Source: Roseivivax sediminis (GTDB taxonomy: Bacteria > Pseudomonadota > Alphaproteobacteria > Rhodobacterales > Rhodobacteraceae). From it: DNA of 64,000 nt. The notes beneath the pieces are model-generated. The model made no database searches, was not told the DNA's origin, and was given only the letters and a program-made list of their open reading frames with translations. Shown piece by piece: positions 9,539-18,146 of this stretch (its first letter is position 1; the number at the start of each line of letters is the position of its first letter). The stretch covers positions 62,001 through 126,000 of the forward strand of contig NZ_FOMS01000007.1 in assembly GCF_900112685.1 (NCBI RefSeq), read 5' to 3'. The translations under genes and the position numbers were made by a program.

Positions 9539-9970
9539 GTGACACCTACGACACCCGAAGCGCTTCTGGTCGCCGTTTGCGGCGCGCATATGCGCGACAT
9601 GCCGCTGGAGCCACGGATGCACAAATGCGGTGCATCATTCCACGGTGAGGCGAGAACCGACGACAGCTATCGGTTCTACGCACTCACCGCCCAGGATCCC
9701 ATCCGTCCTGGCCTGATCCGCGGCGCCGCAGGCAGCGGTGCACAGATCGCGCTGGAACTCTGGTCGATCACTCCAGAGGGCCTCGGCCAGTTGATGACGA
9801 CGATCGACGCCCCGCTTGGTGTCGGGACCCTGCAGCTATCGGACGGGCGCAGGGTGAAGGGGTTCGTCTGCGAGGCCGTTGCCGCGCAGACCGATGCCGA
9901 GGACATTACCGCGCTCGGATCGTGGCGGGCCTTCCTGGCCAAGCGCATCGAACCGGCCAGGACCAAGTGA
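9539..9970 (+). CDS. Stand-alone allophanate hydrolase C-terminal domain
   Basis: This 143-aa protein starts with GTG at 9539, with GAAAGG at 9524-9529 upstream. It matches the C-terminal domain of AtzF/DUR1-type allophanate hydrolases, which releases the second ammonia from N-carboxycarbamate. Recognisable pieces are VCGAHMRDMPLEPRM, YRFYALTAQDPIRPGLIR, APLGVGTLQLSDGRRVKGFV and AEDITALGSWRAFL. Normally it is fused downstream of the amidase domain; here it is a separate gene placed before it, 11 bp upstream. The split-enzyme interpretation is strong because the missing half is the next gene. Confidence 0.85.
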   Translation: MTPTTPEALLVAVCGAHMRDMPLEPRMHKCGASFHGEARTDDSYRFYALTAQDPIRPGLIRGAAGSGAQIALELWSITPEGLGQLMTTIDAPLGVGTLQLSDGRRVKGFVCEAVAAQTDAEDITALGSWRAFLAKRIEPARTK

Positions 9971-9981
9971 AAGGATTTGCC

Positions 9982-11400
9982 ATGAACACACAATGGGACC
10001 GCGCCACAGGCGCATTGGACATCGCGACCCTCAAGGCACTTTTCGCGCGCGGGGACCTGACGCCGGATGACCTCATCGACGCCATCTACGACCGGATCGC
10101 CGCCCGCGGCGACGACCATGTGTGGATCCACCTCATCGACCGCGAGACCTCGAAGGCGCGCGCCCGAACGCTGATGGCCGATCCCGCGGCGAAGGAGCTG
10201 CCGCTTTACGGCATTCCCTTCGGCATCAAGGACAACGTCGACCTCGAAGGTGTGCCCTCCACCGCGGCGGTGCGCGCGTGGGGCAGGATGCCCGAGGCGT
10301 CGAGCCCGCTGGTGCAGACGCTCATCGACGCCGGCGGCATCCCGATCGGCAAGCAGAACCAGGATCAACTGGGTATGGGCGTGGTCGGCGTGCGGACCGA
10401 CTACGGCATTCCGCACTGCGTCTTCGATACCCGCTACATTTCCGGCGGCTCGACCTCAGGCGGCGGCGTCAGCGTCGGTGCCGGCCTGGTGAGTTTCGCC
10501 GTCGCCAATGACGCGGCGGGCTCAGGCCGGGTGCCGGCAGCGCTGAACAACATCGTCGGCTACAAGCCCACACCCGGACTCGTGCCTCGGGCCGGGCTCT
10601 CCATGGCGGGCATGGTCGGAACCGAAAATTTCCTGACGCTGACTATGGAAGACAGCGTGCTGCTCAGCAACCTGTGGTTCCGTTACGAGCCAGGCGATCC
10701 GTTCTCGAAGCCCGAGGCCGAAGGTTTCCGTGTGTCCTGCGCTCCGCCACCCGCATCGTTCCGCTTTGCCATCCCCGATGCGGCCTCGCTCGACACCGAT
10801 GGCGACACCGAGTCGGCGCGGCTGTTCCGGGAAAATGTCGAGCGGCTCGAGACACTCGGCGGCAGCGCCGTCGAGATCGACATGACGCCCTATCTGACCG
10901 CTGCGAAGATGCTCTACGACGGAGCCTTCATTGCACAGCGCTACGCCAACTTCGCCGACAGGTTCGACGGCAACGAGGACGCGCTGTGTCCGCCGACGCG
11001 CGAGATCCTTTCTTGGGGCCGCAAGTACAGCGCCCGGGACGTCTTCAAGGCGCAATACGTCATGGCCGGATATCGACAGCAAATCCGACAGCTCTTCCGC
11101 GACGTCGAGTTGCTGGTCACTCCGACCACGCCGTCAACCTATGAGATAGAGGAGCTGCTTGCGGACAACATTGCGCTCAACGCGAAGATGGGGACCTATA
11201 CCAACTTCGTGAATCTCCTCGACCTGCCCGCGGCGTCGATCCCGGCGGGCTTTCGAAGCGACGGCATCGCTCTCGGCACAATGCTCATCGGACCTTCGCT
11301 CGGTGACGACCTTGTCTGTCGGGTCGGCGCCGCGCTGCACGCCGCGATCGGAATCGCCCCTGGCCTTGCCGGAAAGCCCGAATTCGCCGAGGCCTCGTGA
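9982..11400 (+). CDS. atzF: Stand-alone allophanate hydrolase amidase domain
   Basis: This 472-aa amidase is placed at the ATG at 9982, after GTGAAAGGA. The triad is K83 (FGIKDNVDLEG), S157 (SGGSTSGG) and S181 (NDAAGSGRVPAALNN). The spacings of 74 and 24 equal those I recall for AtzF (K91, S165, S189), and VPAALNNIVGYKPTPGLVP is allophanate-hydrolase-like. The second Ser of the usual GGSS is Thr, but the catalytic Ser remains. AtzF proteins are about 600 aa with a C-terminal second domain; that domain is absent here and is encoded just upstream. The likely reaction is allophanate to N-carboxycarbamate + ammonia. Confidence 0.85.
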   Translation: MNTQWDRATGALDIATLKALFARGDLTPDDLIDAIYDRIAARGDDHVWIHLIDRETSKARARTLMADPAAKELPLYGIPFGIKDNVDLEGVPSTAAVRAWGRMPEASSPLVQTLIDAGGIPIGKQNQDQLGMGVVGVRTDYGIPHCVFDTRYISGGSTSGGGVSVGAGLVSFAVANDAAGSGRVPAALNNIVGYKPTPGLVPRAGLSMAGMVGTENFLTLTMEDSVLLSNLWFRYEPGDPFSKPEAEGFRVSCAPPPASFRFAIPDAASLDTDGDTESARLFRENVERLETLGGSAVEIDMTPYLTAAKMLYDGAFIAQRYANFADRFDGNEDALCPPTREILSWGRKYSARDVFKAQYVMAGYRQQIRQLFRDVELLVTPTTPSTYEIEELLADNIALNAKMGTYTNFVNLLDLPAASIPAGFRSDGIALGTMLIGPSLGDDLVCRVGAALHAAIGIAPGLAGKPEFAEAS

Positions 11401-11432
11401 GCGGAGCCGGTCAGCGCTGTATCGGAAACGAG

Positions 11433-11458
11433 GAAGGGCCGCGAATCCACGGCCCTTC
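11433..11458. terminator. Bidirectional terminator-like hairpin
   Basis: GAAGGGCCG and CGGCCCTTC form a perfect 9-bp stem around an 8-base loop, between the end of the + strand ureide operon (11400) and the convergent HAD gene ending at 11460. There is no long T-run on either side. Position and symmetry fit a terminator shared by both operons. Confidence 0.7.
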
Positions 11459-11459
11459 G

Positions 11460-12080
11460 TCACAACCCCATCATCGCCGCCACATCGGGCAGGCCTGCAA
11501 TCCCTCTCGCTCCGCCCGGTGGATCGCCGAGGAATGCCACCTGCATACCCGCCGCCTGCCCCGAGGCGGCGCCGGTGGCGCTGTCCTCGACCACAAGCAC
11601 GTGCTCGGGTCTCAGACCGAGCAGCGCCGCTCCCCGTAGATAGGGTTCGGGGGCGGGCTTGCCCCGGGTCACGTCATCCAGCGACACCACCCCCTTCATC
11701 TGCTCACGGACGCCGAGCGCGCCGAGATTTGCCTCGACCACCCGGCGACCCGAATTGGACACCGCCACCTGGGGCACCCCAGCCGCAAAGAGCGCGCGTA
11801 CGGTCTCTGCTGCGCGCGGCATCGGCGCGACGTCGCGGGCAACCCGCGCACAGTAATTGTCCTGTATCTGCGCCATCCACGCCTCGCGAGGGACGCCCGG
11901 CAACTGCGGGGCGAGCGCCAACCAGACGTCGTCCATGTGCACCCCCAGGAAACGTTCGGCGGGATCGGCGCGCAAGTCCAGAGAATGGTCAAGACAGACC
12001 TCCAACAGCACCCGGTGATGCAGCGGCTCACTGTCTACCAGTGTGCCGTCGATGTCCCATGCCACCCCGCGCCACGTCAT
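11460..12080 (-). CDS. HAD-superfamily phosphatase (beta-phosphoglucomutase-like)
   Basis: This 206-aa cytoplasmic HAD protein has motif I DIDGTLVDSEP (nucleophile D9), motif II VSNSG, the Lys in RGKPAPEPYL and motif IV VVEDSATG. An alpha-helical cap follows motif I. It resembles the beta-phosphoglucomutase/sugar-phosphatase subgroup. It overlaps the FGGY kinase gene by 4 bp and is last in the operon DeoR-SgcQ-FGGY-HAD. It probably dephosphorylates or isomerises a sugar phosphate made by the kinase. The substrate is unknown. Confidence 0.85.
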   Translation of the reverse strand: MTWRGVAWDIDGTLVDSEPLHHRVLLEVCLDHSLDLRADPAERFLGVHMDDVWLALAPQLPGVPREAWMAQIQDNYCARVARDVAPMPRAAETVRALFAAGVPQVAVSNSGRRVVEANLGALGVREQMKGVVSLDDVTRGKPAPEPYLRGAALLGLRPEHVLVVEDSATGAASGQAAGMQVAFLGDPPGGARGIAGLPDVAAMMGL

Positions 12081-13558
12081 TGGCGCATACCCCTCAGACG
12101 CGCATAGAGCTCGTGAAACCTGGCATAGCCCGCATCATAGGTCGCGCGGGTCGCCGGGTCTGGCCGGATGAGGTCTGCTTCGGTCACGAAAGCGCCGATC
12201 CCGTCCCAATCGGCCGCACCGACGCCCACCGCTGCGGTCCATGCGGCCCCGAGGCAAGAACCCGGATGACTGCCAAGTCGCTGCACCGGAGAGTCGAGGA
12301 TATCGGCCACGATCTGCATCCAGACCGTGCTGGTGGCGCCGCCGTCCGAGACAAGGAAACGCCGGGGCTCATGCCCCATGTCGCGCAATACGTCCACGTG
12401 GTGGCGCAGCGCGTAGCCGTAACTTTCGAGCACGGCCCGCCAGATGTGCCCGAGCCCATGCGACAGGGTCAGCCCCTCGATCACACCGCGCGCCGAAGGA
12501 TCGTGGATGGGCGTCTTCTCACCGAGAAGATAGGGTAGCACCGTCAGATCGTCCGCGCCGGCCGGGACTTCGGCGGCCATGGCATCAAGCGCTGCATGGG
12601 GCGATCCCCCGAAGCCGCGACCCTCGCAGAAGGTTCGTACCACCCAGTTCAGCACCGAGCCGCCGGTCGACATGCAGCCGTTTGGCATGAACAGGCCGGG
12701 GATGAGGTGGTAGTCGAGATAGAGCCGAGCATCGGGTTCGGCCCGGTTCGTGGCAGTCATCACGTCGACCGCGCCGCCGAATTTCAGCAGTACATCTCCG
12801 GCCTGCGTCACCCCGGCGCCGAGCGCGGAAGCGATCATGTCGGCGGCGCCGCCAGTCACCGGCGTTCCCTCGGCCAGTCCGGTGGCGGCAGCCGCGGCAG
12901 CGGTAACCCGGCCCTGCAAAGACACGCTCTCGATTCGCGGCGGCAGCGCGTCCCACGGCACACCGGTCATCGCGGCGAGTTCGGGCGACAACGTGCCGGT
13001 CGCCACGTCCGTCACGCCTGCCTCGAGCGCCCAGTTCTGTTCGACCGTCTTCACGCCGGTGAGGCGCCAGTTGATGTAGTCGTAGGAGCCGAAAACGGTC
13101 GCAATGGCTGCGTGCACCTGCGGCTCGCGCTTCGCAAGCCAGCGCAGTTTTGCGCCGACAAGCTGCTGGTTCACGCCATTGCCCGCGCGTGCAAGGAAGG
13201 CTTCCTCGTCGATTTCGGCACGCATCTCGGCCACTTCGGCACCCGAGCGCCCGTCACATTGCTGGATCGACGGGCGCAGCAACTGGTCCTCCGCATCAAG
13301 CAGCACCACCGCCGGCAACATGCCGGAGGTGCCGACTGCGATGATCTCCGATGCCTCGCGCCCGGCGCGCCGCAGCAGTTCGGGTACGATCTCGCAAAGA
13401 TTGCCCCACCATTCGGCGGGGTCCTCTTCTGCCCATCCCGCCTTGCGCGACTGCAGGTTCACCGGGCGCGAGTCCACGGCAAGGATCTTGTCCGGCAGCT
13501 CCACCAGCAGGCCAATGGTCGAAGTGGTGCCGATGTCCAGTCCCAGTATCAGGCTCAT
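12077..13558 (-). CDS. FGGY-family carbohydrate kinase (xylulokinase-like)
   Basis: This 493-aa kinase starts with LILGLDIGTTST, the phosphate-binding loop of the FGGY fold. It contains QSRKAGWAEEDPAEWW, the domain-linking segment VTGGAADMIASALGAG and a C-terminal ATP site near VSDGGATSTVWMQIVADIL. Length and motif order match xylulokinase/ribulokinase-type enzymes that phosphorylate ketoses or polyols with ATP. It lies 16 bp after the SgcQ-like gene and overlaps the HAD gene. The sugar is not defined by sequence. Confidence 0.9.
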   Translation of the reverse strand: MSLILGLDIGTTSTIGLLVELPDKILAVDSRPVNLQSRKAGWAEEDPAEWWGNLCEIVPELLRRAGREASEIIAVGTSGMLPAVVLLDAEDQLLRPSIQQCDGRSGAEVAEMRAEIDEEAFLARAGNGVNQQLVGAKLRWLAKREPQVHAAIATVFGSYDYINWRLTGVKTVEQNWALEAGVTDVATGTLSPELAAMTGVPWDALPPRIESVSLQGRVTAAAAAATGLAEGTPVTGGAADMIASALGAGVTQAGDVLLKFGGAVDVMTATNRAEPDARLYLDYHLIPGLFMPNGCMSTGGSVLNWVVRTFCEGRGFGGSPHAALDAMAAEVPAGADDLTVLPYLLGEKTPIHDPSARGVIEGLTLSHGLGHIWRAVLESYGYALRHHVDVLRDMGHEPRRFLVSDGGATSTVWMQIVADILDSPVQRLGSHPGSCLGAAWTAAVGVGAADWDGIGAFVTEADLIRPDPATRATYDAGYARFHELYARLRGMRQ

Positions 13559-13574
13559 GAAACTGTCACCCGGC

Positions 13575-14375
13575 TCAGCGCAGGGTGCCCACCTTGTCCA
13601 TGAACCGTTTGACGCGGTCGGCGTCCACCGCTTTCCAGGTGTTGCCGTCGACCTTGAAATGGGTCCCGATCACGCAGCCCTGAGCGACCGAGAAGACGTC
13701 CCCGATATTGTCTATGTTGACGCCCGTGTTCGCAAACACCGGCACGTCCTCGACGGTCTCGCAGACCTTGCGCAGGTCCGACTGCTCTGCCGGCTGGCCG
13801 GTGATCGGCCCCGAGACGAGGATCGCATCGGCCAGCGACGAGAAGACTGCGCTCTTGGCGCGCAGCTCGATCGGGCGCTGATCCAGGGAATGGGCGAACT
13901 CGGCGTTGATATTGAAAAGCATCTTCATGTCGTCGCGCCGAAGGTTCGTCCGCAGGCGCGAGGCCTCGGCGCAGTTCGGTTCCCAGATACCCATGTCGGA
14001 AGCGAAAACGCCGGTGAAGATCTCGCGCACAAAGGCGGCACCGGTGACGGAGCCGATGGCGATCGAGCTTTGCGGATCCCACAGATAGTTCACGCCGAAA
14101 GGAACCTTCAGTATCGGTTTCACGGCGGTCACGACAGCGGTCATCGCCGCCACGCTCTCTGGAGAGCCCTTGAAAACGTAGGGGCGATCATTCTCGTTGC
14201 CGAACATGATCGCATCGACGCCGCCGGCCTGAAGCTTTTCGACGTCGGCGACGACGTCCTCGATCAGCCCGTCCATGCCGCGATCGGCGTCATAGAGCGG
14301 CGAGCCAGGCAGGGCGCCGATATGGGCCATGGAAATGACGGCTTTGTTCTTACCGCCGAAAAAATCGAAGGGCAT
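13575..14375 (-). CDS. BtpA/SgcQ-family protein
   Basis: This 266-aa TIM-barrel-type protein starts at 14375, where AAGGAGAC sits upstream; the frame is open further but without a site. Family features are VISMAHIGALPGSPLYD near the N-terminus, GGVDAIMFGNENDRPY, VPFGVNYLWDP, VREIFTGVFASDMGIWEPN and VFANTGVNIDNIGDVF. BtpA was linked to photosystem I assembly in cyanobacteria, but bacterial homologues such as SgcQ sit in sugar operons and have no settled activity. Here it sits between a DeoR repressor and an FGGY kinase, which supports a carbohydrate role. Function unknown. Confidence 0.85.
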   Translation of the reverse strand: MPFDFFGGKNKAVISMAHIGALPGSPLYDADRGMDGLIEDVVADVEKLQAGGVDAIMFGNENDRPYVFKGSPESVAAMTAVVTAVKPILKVPFGVNYLWDPQSSIAIGSVTGAAFVREIFTGVFASDMGIWEPNCAEASRLRTNLRRDDMKMLFNINAEFAHSLDQRPIELRAKSAVFSSLADAILVSGPITGQPAEQSDLRKVCETVEDVPVFANTGVNIDNIGDVFSVAQGCVIGTHFKVDGNTWKAVDADRVKRFMDKVGTLR

Positions 14376-14400
14376 ACAGGGTCTCCTTGGGAAGGGTAGT

Positions 14401-15204
14401 TCAGGTTTCCTCTGCCACCCGGATCTCGACCCCTGCGCCAGCAAGGGCAGAAGCCAGATCGGACGGCGGAGGAGCATCGGTGATCAGCACCGACGCTTCG
14501 GACAATGCGGCGACGCGAATGGTCGAAAGCCGCCGGAACTTTGTTGAATCGCACAAGAAGACCCGTTGGGCTGAACGTTCAAGGTAGATCTTCTTCATCT
14601 CGCTGTCCTCGATCGAGTAGTCATAGAAGCCTTCGTCGGCCAGGCCCGACACGCCGATCACGGCGACCTCGAAATGCAGCTTGGAAAAACTCTCGATGGC
14701 ACTGGGGCCGGTGATCGAAAGCTCGCTGGGGCGCGTGCGCCCCTCGGGCAGATACACTTCCTTCCCCATCGCGCCGAGCGAGGTGGCCACGCGCAGGCTG
14801 TTGGTGAAGACGTGCCGCTGGCCGCTGCGGCGCGCCAGTGCCTCGGCCGCGAAAAGGCAGGTGCTCCCTACGTCGATTGCAACCGAACGGAAGCCCGACA
14901 GAAGATTGGCGGCTTCCGCAGCGATAAGCCGCTTGGCCTCGGCGTTGTGAGCGGCGCGCGCCTCGAAGTCCGGCTCGATGTCGTCGATGACCTTGAGCGG
15001 ACCGGACGCGCGCCGACGTGCGCCGCCGTGGATCCGTTCAAGCAATCCCTCGCGCTCCAGTTCCGCGAGATCGCGGCGCACCGTCATGTCAGAGACGTCA
15101 AAGTCCCGCGCCAGATCGGCCACGGCTACAGAGCCGCCCTCGTGCAGACGCTTCAGGATCGCGTTCATCCGGATCTGTGCAGGTGTTCGAATCTTGGTGC
15201 TCAT
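14401..15204 (-). CDS. DeoR-family transcriptional repressor
   Basis: This 267-aa regulator has the N-terminal DeoR helix-turn-helix (VAVADLARDFDVSDMTVRRDL, residues about 28-48, then LEREGLLERIHGGA). The C-terminal sugar-phosphate sensor domain follows (AIDVGSTC, TNSLRVATSL, IGVSGLADEGFYDYS, KFRRLS). DeoR members typically repress sugar catabolic operons and are released by a phosphorylated sugar. It is first in the - strand operon and divergent from the SDR/ABC transporter operon. The inverted repeat at 15258-15293 is a likely operator. Confidence 0.92.
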   Translation of the reverse strand: MSTKIRTPAQIRMNAILKRLHEGGSVAVADLARDFDVSDMTVRRDLAELEREGLLERIHGGARRRASGPLKVIDDIEPDFEARAAHNAEAKRLIAAEAANLLSGFRSVAIDVGSTCLFAAEALARRSGQRHVFTNSLRVATSLGAMGKEVYLPEGRTRPSELSITGPSAIESFSKLHFEVAVIGVSGLADEGFYDYSIEDSEMKKIYLERSAQRVFLCDSTKFRRLSTIRVAALSEASVLITDAPPPSDLASALAGAGVEIRVAEET

Positions 15205-15257
15205 GGTGGTCTCGCGCCTCGTCGCTGATCAAAGTAAACATCCAAACCAACAAATAC

Positions 15258-15293
15258 AAACAAAAAGCTTGCCATGCGTGTGTGTTTTTGTTT
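15258..15293. promoter_or_regulatory. Candidate DeoR operator in divergent promoter region
   Basis: A perfect inverted repeat, AAACAAAAA (15258-15266) and TTTTTGTTT (15285-15293), is separated by 18 bp in the 116-bp gap between the DeoR gene and the SDR gene. Related A/C-rich words (AAACC, ACAAATACAAACAAAA) precede the left arm as partial direct repeats. The AT-rich block stands out sharply from the GC-rich surroundings and would suit repression of both divergent operons. Confidence 0.55.
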
Positions 15294-15320
15294 TCTATCT
15301 CCTCGAAGGAGCCATCCGAT

Positions 15321-16121
15321 ATGACCAAAGACACCCTTAGCGAACAAGTACATCCTGATCTAAACGCGAAGTGTGCGTTTCTGACCGGCGGTGCCACAGG
15401 CATCGGCCATTCGATCGCCCGCGGCCTCGCCGCGCAGGGTGTCACGGTTGCCATCGCGGACATCAACGAAGAGGCCGCCAAGTCGGCCGCCGCCGCGCTT
15501 GGCGACGGACATGTGGGGCTTGGCGTGGATGTGCGGGATTCGGCCTCGGTCACGCGGGCCTTCGCCCGAGCGGTCGAAATGCTCGGTGCCGTCGACATCT
15601 GCATAGCCAATGCCGGCGTGTCTTCCATGCGCCCTGCTGTCGATCTCACGGTCGAGGATTGGGACTTCAACATGAATGTTAACGCGCGTGGCGTGTTTCT
15701 CACCAATCAGGCCGCCGCGCGGCACTTCCGGAAAACCGGTACCGGGGTGATCGTCAACACCGCTTCGCTGGCCGGCAAGGTTGGCGCACCCTTTCTTGGC
15801 CATTACAGCGCCTCTAAATTCGCGGTGATCGGCTGGACCCAGGCGCTGGCACGCGAGCTTGCCCCCCTCGGTATCCGCGTCAATGCCGTCTGTCCCGGCT
15901 TTGTAAAGACCGGCATGCAGGACCGCGAAGTCGAATGGGAAGGCGCGCTGCGCGGCATCAGCGGCACCGAAGTGGTTCAGGACTATATCGACCAGACCCC
16001 CCTCGGCCGGCTCGAGACTCCCGAGGATGTGGCCAATGTCGCGATCTTCCTTTGCTCCGAAGCCGCGCGCTTCATGACCGGACAGGCGATCAACGTCACC
16101 GGCGGCGTCTACATGACCTGA
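15321..16121 (+). CDS. Short-chain dehydrogenase/reductase
   Basis: This 266-aa SDR starts at 15321 after GAAGGAG. It has the nucleotide-binding TGGATGIG (residues 22-29), acidic D at the end of strand 2 (IADIN, favouring NAD), NAG (IANAGVS), catalytic Ser (NTASLAG) and YxxxK (HYSASKFAV). The closing FMTGQAINVTGGVYM is typical of classical SDRs of about 250 aa. It leads the ABC-importer operon, so it probably oxidises the imported sugar or polyol to the ketose used by the FGGY kinase. The specific polyol is unknown. Confidence 0.92.
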   Translation: MTKDTLSEQVHPDLNAKCAFLTGGATGIGHSIARGLAAQGVTVAIADINEEAAKSAAAALGDGHVGLGVDVRDSASVTRAFARAVEMLGAVDICIANAGVSSMRPAVDLTVEDWDFNMNVNARGVFLTNQAAARHFRKTGTGVIVNTASLAGKVGAPFLGHYSASKFAVIGWTQALARELAPLGIRVNAVCPGFVKTGMQDREVEWEGALRGISGTEVVQDYIDQTPLGRLETPEDVANVAIFLCSEAARFMTGQAINVTGGVYMT

Positions 16122-16153
16122 TCGCCACGGGATCAACCGGAAAGGACGGCGCC

Positions 16154-17260
16154 ATGGCAGACATCGTGATGAAAGGCGTTTCGCGCGACTACGGGCACGG
16201 CATCTACGGCGTTCGGGACGCCGATCTGGAAATTCGCGACGGCGAATTCATGTGTTTTCTCGGGCCATCGGGCTGCGGCAAGTCGACGACCCTGAGAATG
16301 ATCGCCGGACTCGAGGACATCACGTCCGGCAGCCTGTCGATCGGCGGGCGCGACATGACGCACACACGGCCGCGCGACCGCAACATCGCTGTCGTTTTCC
16401 AGACCTACGCACTTTACCCTCATATGAGCGTGCGTGACAACATCGGCTTCGGCATGAAGATGCGGGGCGTCGGCCGCCGCGAACGCGATGCGCGCATTGT
16501 GGCAGCCGCAGATAAACTGGGGCTGACCAAGTATCTCGACCGCAAACCGGCAGCCCTGTCCGGCGGTCAACGGCAGCGGGTGGCGCTCGGGCGTGCAATG
16601 GTGCGTGAGCCCGATGTCTTCTTGATGGATGAGCCGCTGTCAAACCTTGACGCGACACTGCGCGCCGAGATGCGCCTCGAACTGGTGCGCCTTCATCGCG
16701 AGCACGGCAAGACCACGGTCTTCGTCACCCACGACCAGGTGGAGGCGATGACCATGGGAGACCGCATCTGCATCCTGCGTGACGGGCACATCATGCAGGT
16801 CGGTCGGCCGCTGGAGGTCTACGACAACCCGGTAAACATCTTCGTGGCACGCTTTTTGTCTTCACCGCCGATGAATATTCTGCCCGCGACGCTCGCTGAG
16901 GGGCGGATCAACACGGAGATTGCGAGTTTCGATCTCGCAGCCGCGCAGAAGCAGGCCTACGCGGCGGCGCGAAACAGGCCGCTCACGTTGGGGGTCCGCG
17001 CCGAGGACTTCTACGCAGAACCCGGTATCGGGCGCGTGGCCGTCCGCGGCCGGCTTCAGGTGATCGAGGCGCTTGGCGCCGAGAACATCCTCTTTCTGGA
17101 CATTGAGGGTCAGCAGATCGCCGCACGCGTCGACCGCCGCTTTCTGCCCGAGACCGGAGCCGATGTGGTTCTGCACCTCGACACCGCCGCCATACACTTG
17201 TTCGACGCAGAGACCGAAACCGCTTTCGCGCGGCCCGATCCCGAAAGCCTGCGTGCATGA
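16154..17260 (+). CDS. Carbohydrate ABC transporter ATP-binding protein (MalK/UgpC-like)
   Basis: This 368-aa ATPase starts at the ATG at 16154. It has Walker A GPSGCGKST (37-45), Q-loop VFQTYALYPHMS, signature LSGGQRQRV (about 135-143), Walker B VFLMDEPLSNLD and switch H in VTHDQVEAM. The C-terminal half is the MalK-type regulatory OB domain (ARFLSSPPMNIL, LTLGVRAEDFY). It energises the importer formed by the permeases at 17257 and 19446 and overlaps the first by 4 bp. Confidence 0.93.
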   Translation: MADIVMKGVSRDYGHGIYGVRDADLEIRDGEFMCFLGPSGCGKSTTLRMIAGLEDITSGSLSIGGRDMTHTRPRDRNIAVVFQTYALYPHMSVRDNIGFGMKMRGVGRRERDARIVAAADKLGLTKYLDRKPAALSGGQRQRVALGRAMVREPDVFLMDEPLSNLDATLRAEMRLELVRLHREHGKTTVFVTHDQVEAMTMGDRICILRDGHIMQVGRPLEVYDNPVNIFVARFLSSPPMNILPATLAEGRINTEIASFDLAAAQKQAYAAARNRPLTLGVRAEDFYAEPGIGRVAVRGRLQVIEALGAENILFLDIEGQQIAARVDRRFLPETGADVVLHLDTAAIHLFDAETETAFARPDPESLRA

Positions 17261-18060
17261 GCCGCGCCTCCCTGCTCCGCCACGCCGCGCTTGTCGCCAT
17301 CTGTCTCGTCGTGGCGCTGCCGATCTTCTGGCTGCTGCGCACCAGTCTCGTGCCGCCGGAGCTTTCCTACGATCCACGGATTTGGCCGGAGTTCAGCACC
17401 GAGAATTACCGGACGCTGTTCGCCGGGAACGGGTTCGGGCGAAATTACCTCAATTCGATCATCGTTGCGCTTGGCTCTGTCCTGCTGGCAACGCCTCTGG
17501 CGGCTCTGACCGGCTATGCCTTCGCCCGGTTCCGTACCGGCGGGAAGGCCGCGCGCTTCGCGGTCCTGGCGACGCAGATGCTGCCGCCTGTGGCGCTCGC
17601 CCTGCCGACCTTCATGATCTATCGCGAGCTTGGTCTGACCAATTCGCTGACCGGCCTCGTCATCGTTTACGCGGTGGTGAACCTGCCTTTCCTGACCTGG
17701 ATCCTCATGGGCTTTTTCGAAGGCATTCCCGCCGACCTCGAGGAAGCGGCGATAACCGATGGCGCCACCAACTGGCAGGCCTTCCTGCTGGTGGTGCTGC
17801 CGGTCGCCCGCCCCGGTATCGCGGCCGCGGTGGTGCTCGGCTTCATCCTCGCGTGGAACGAGTTCCTGTTCGCCCTGATCCTGAGCGGGCCCTCCACGGC
17901 CACCGTTCCGGTGGCCCTGGCGGCTCTGCAAACCTCGAACGGGGTCGAGATCGGCAAGGTTGCCGCCGGTGTCGCACTGGCCATCGTACCGCTGATGGTC
18001 GTGTCGCGCTTCATCCAGAAATACCTCGTCCGCGGCCTGTCCTTCGGCGGTGTCAGCTGA
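17257..18060 (+). CDS. Carbohydrate ABC transporter permease (MalG-like)
   Basis: This 267-aa inner-membrane protein has about six spans. Its EAA loop, DLEEAAITDGATNWQAF (about residues 160-176), is the ATPase contact of CUT1 permeases. The ALTGYAFARFR segment and IPADLEEAA are characteristic of MalG/UgpE. It is translationally coupled to the ATPase. An 86-bp gap with a GGAAAGGA ribosome-binding site separates it from the binding-protein gene. Confidence 0.92.
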   Translation: MSRASLLRHAALVAICLVVALPIFWLLRTSLVPPELSYDPRIWPEFSTENYRTLFAGNGFGRNYLNSIIVALGSVLLATPLAALTGYAFARFRTGGKAARFAVLATQMLPPVALALPTFMIYRELGLTNSLTGLVIVYAVVNLPFLTWILMGFFEGIPADLEEAAITDGATNWQAFLLVVLPVARPGIAAAVVLGFILAWNEFLFALILSGPSTATVPVALAALQTSNGVEIGKVAAGVALAIVPLMVVSRFIQKYLVRGLSFGGVS

Positions 18061-18146
18061 CCCGCCGCCGCGGCGTCGCCGCGCACCAATACGAGAGGCC
18101 GCACGAAACGGCCCGAAGTCATCTCTGCAACAGGAAAGGATTTTTC

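Noticed and set aside
1-11400. Cyanuric acid or s-triazine degradation operon
   Set aside because: No cyanuric acid hydrolase or triazine chlorohydrolase gene is present in the window; only the later biuret/allophanate steps are supported.
11303-12538. 411-aa + strand frame across the HAD and kinase genes
   Set aside because: It crosses the terminator hairpin and two well-supported - strand genes, and its Pro/Arg-rich composition is typical of a shadow frame.
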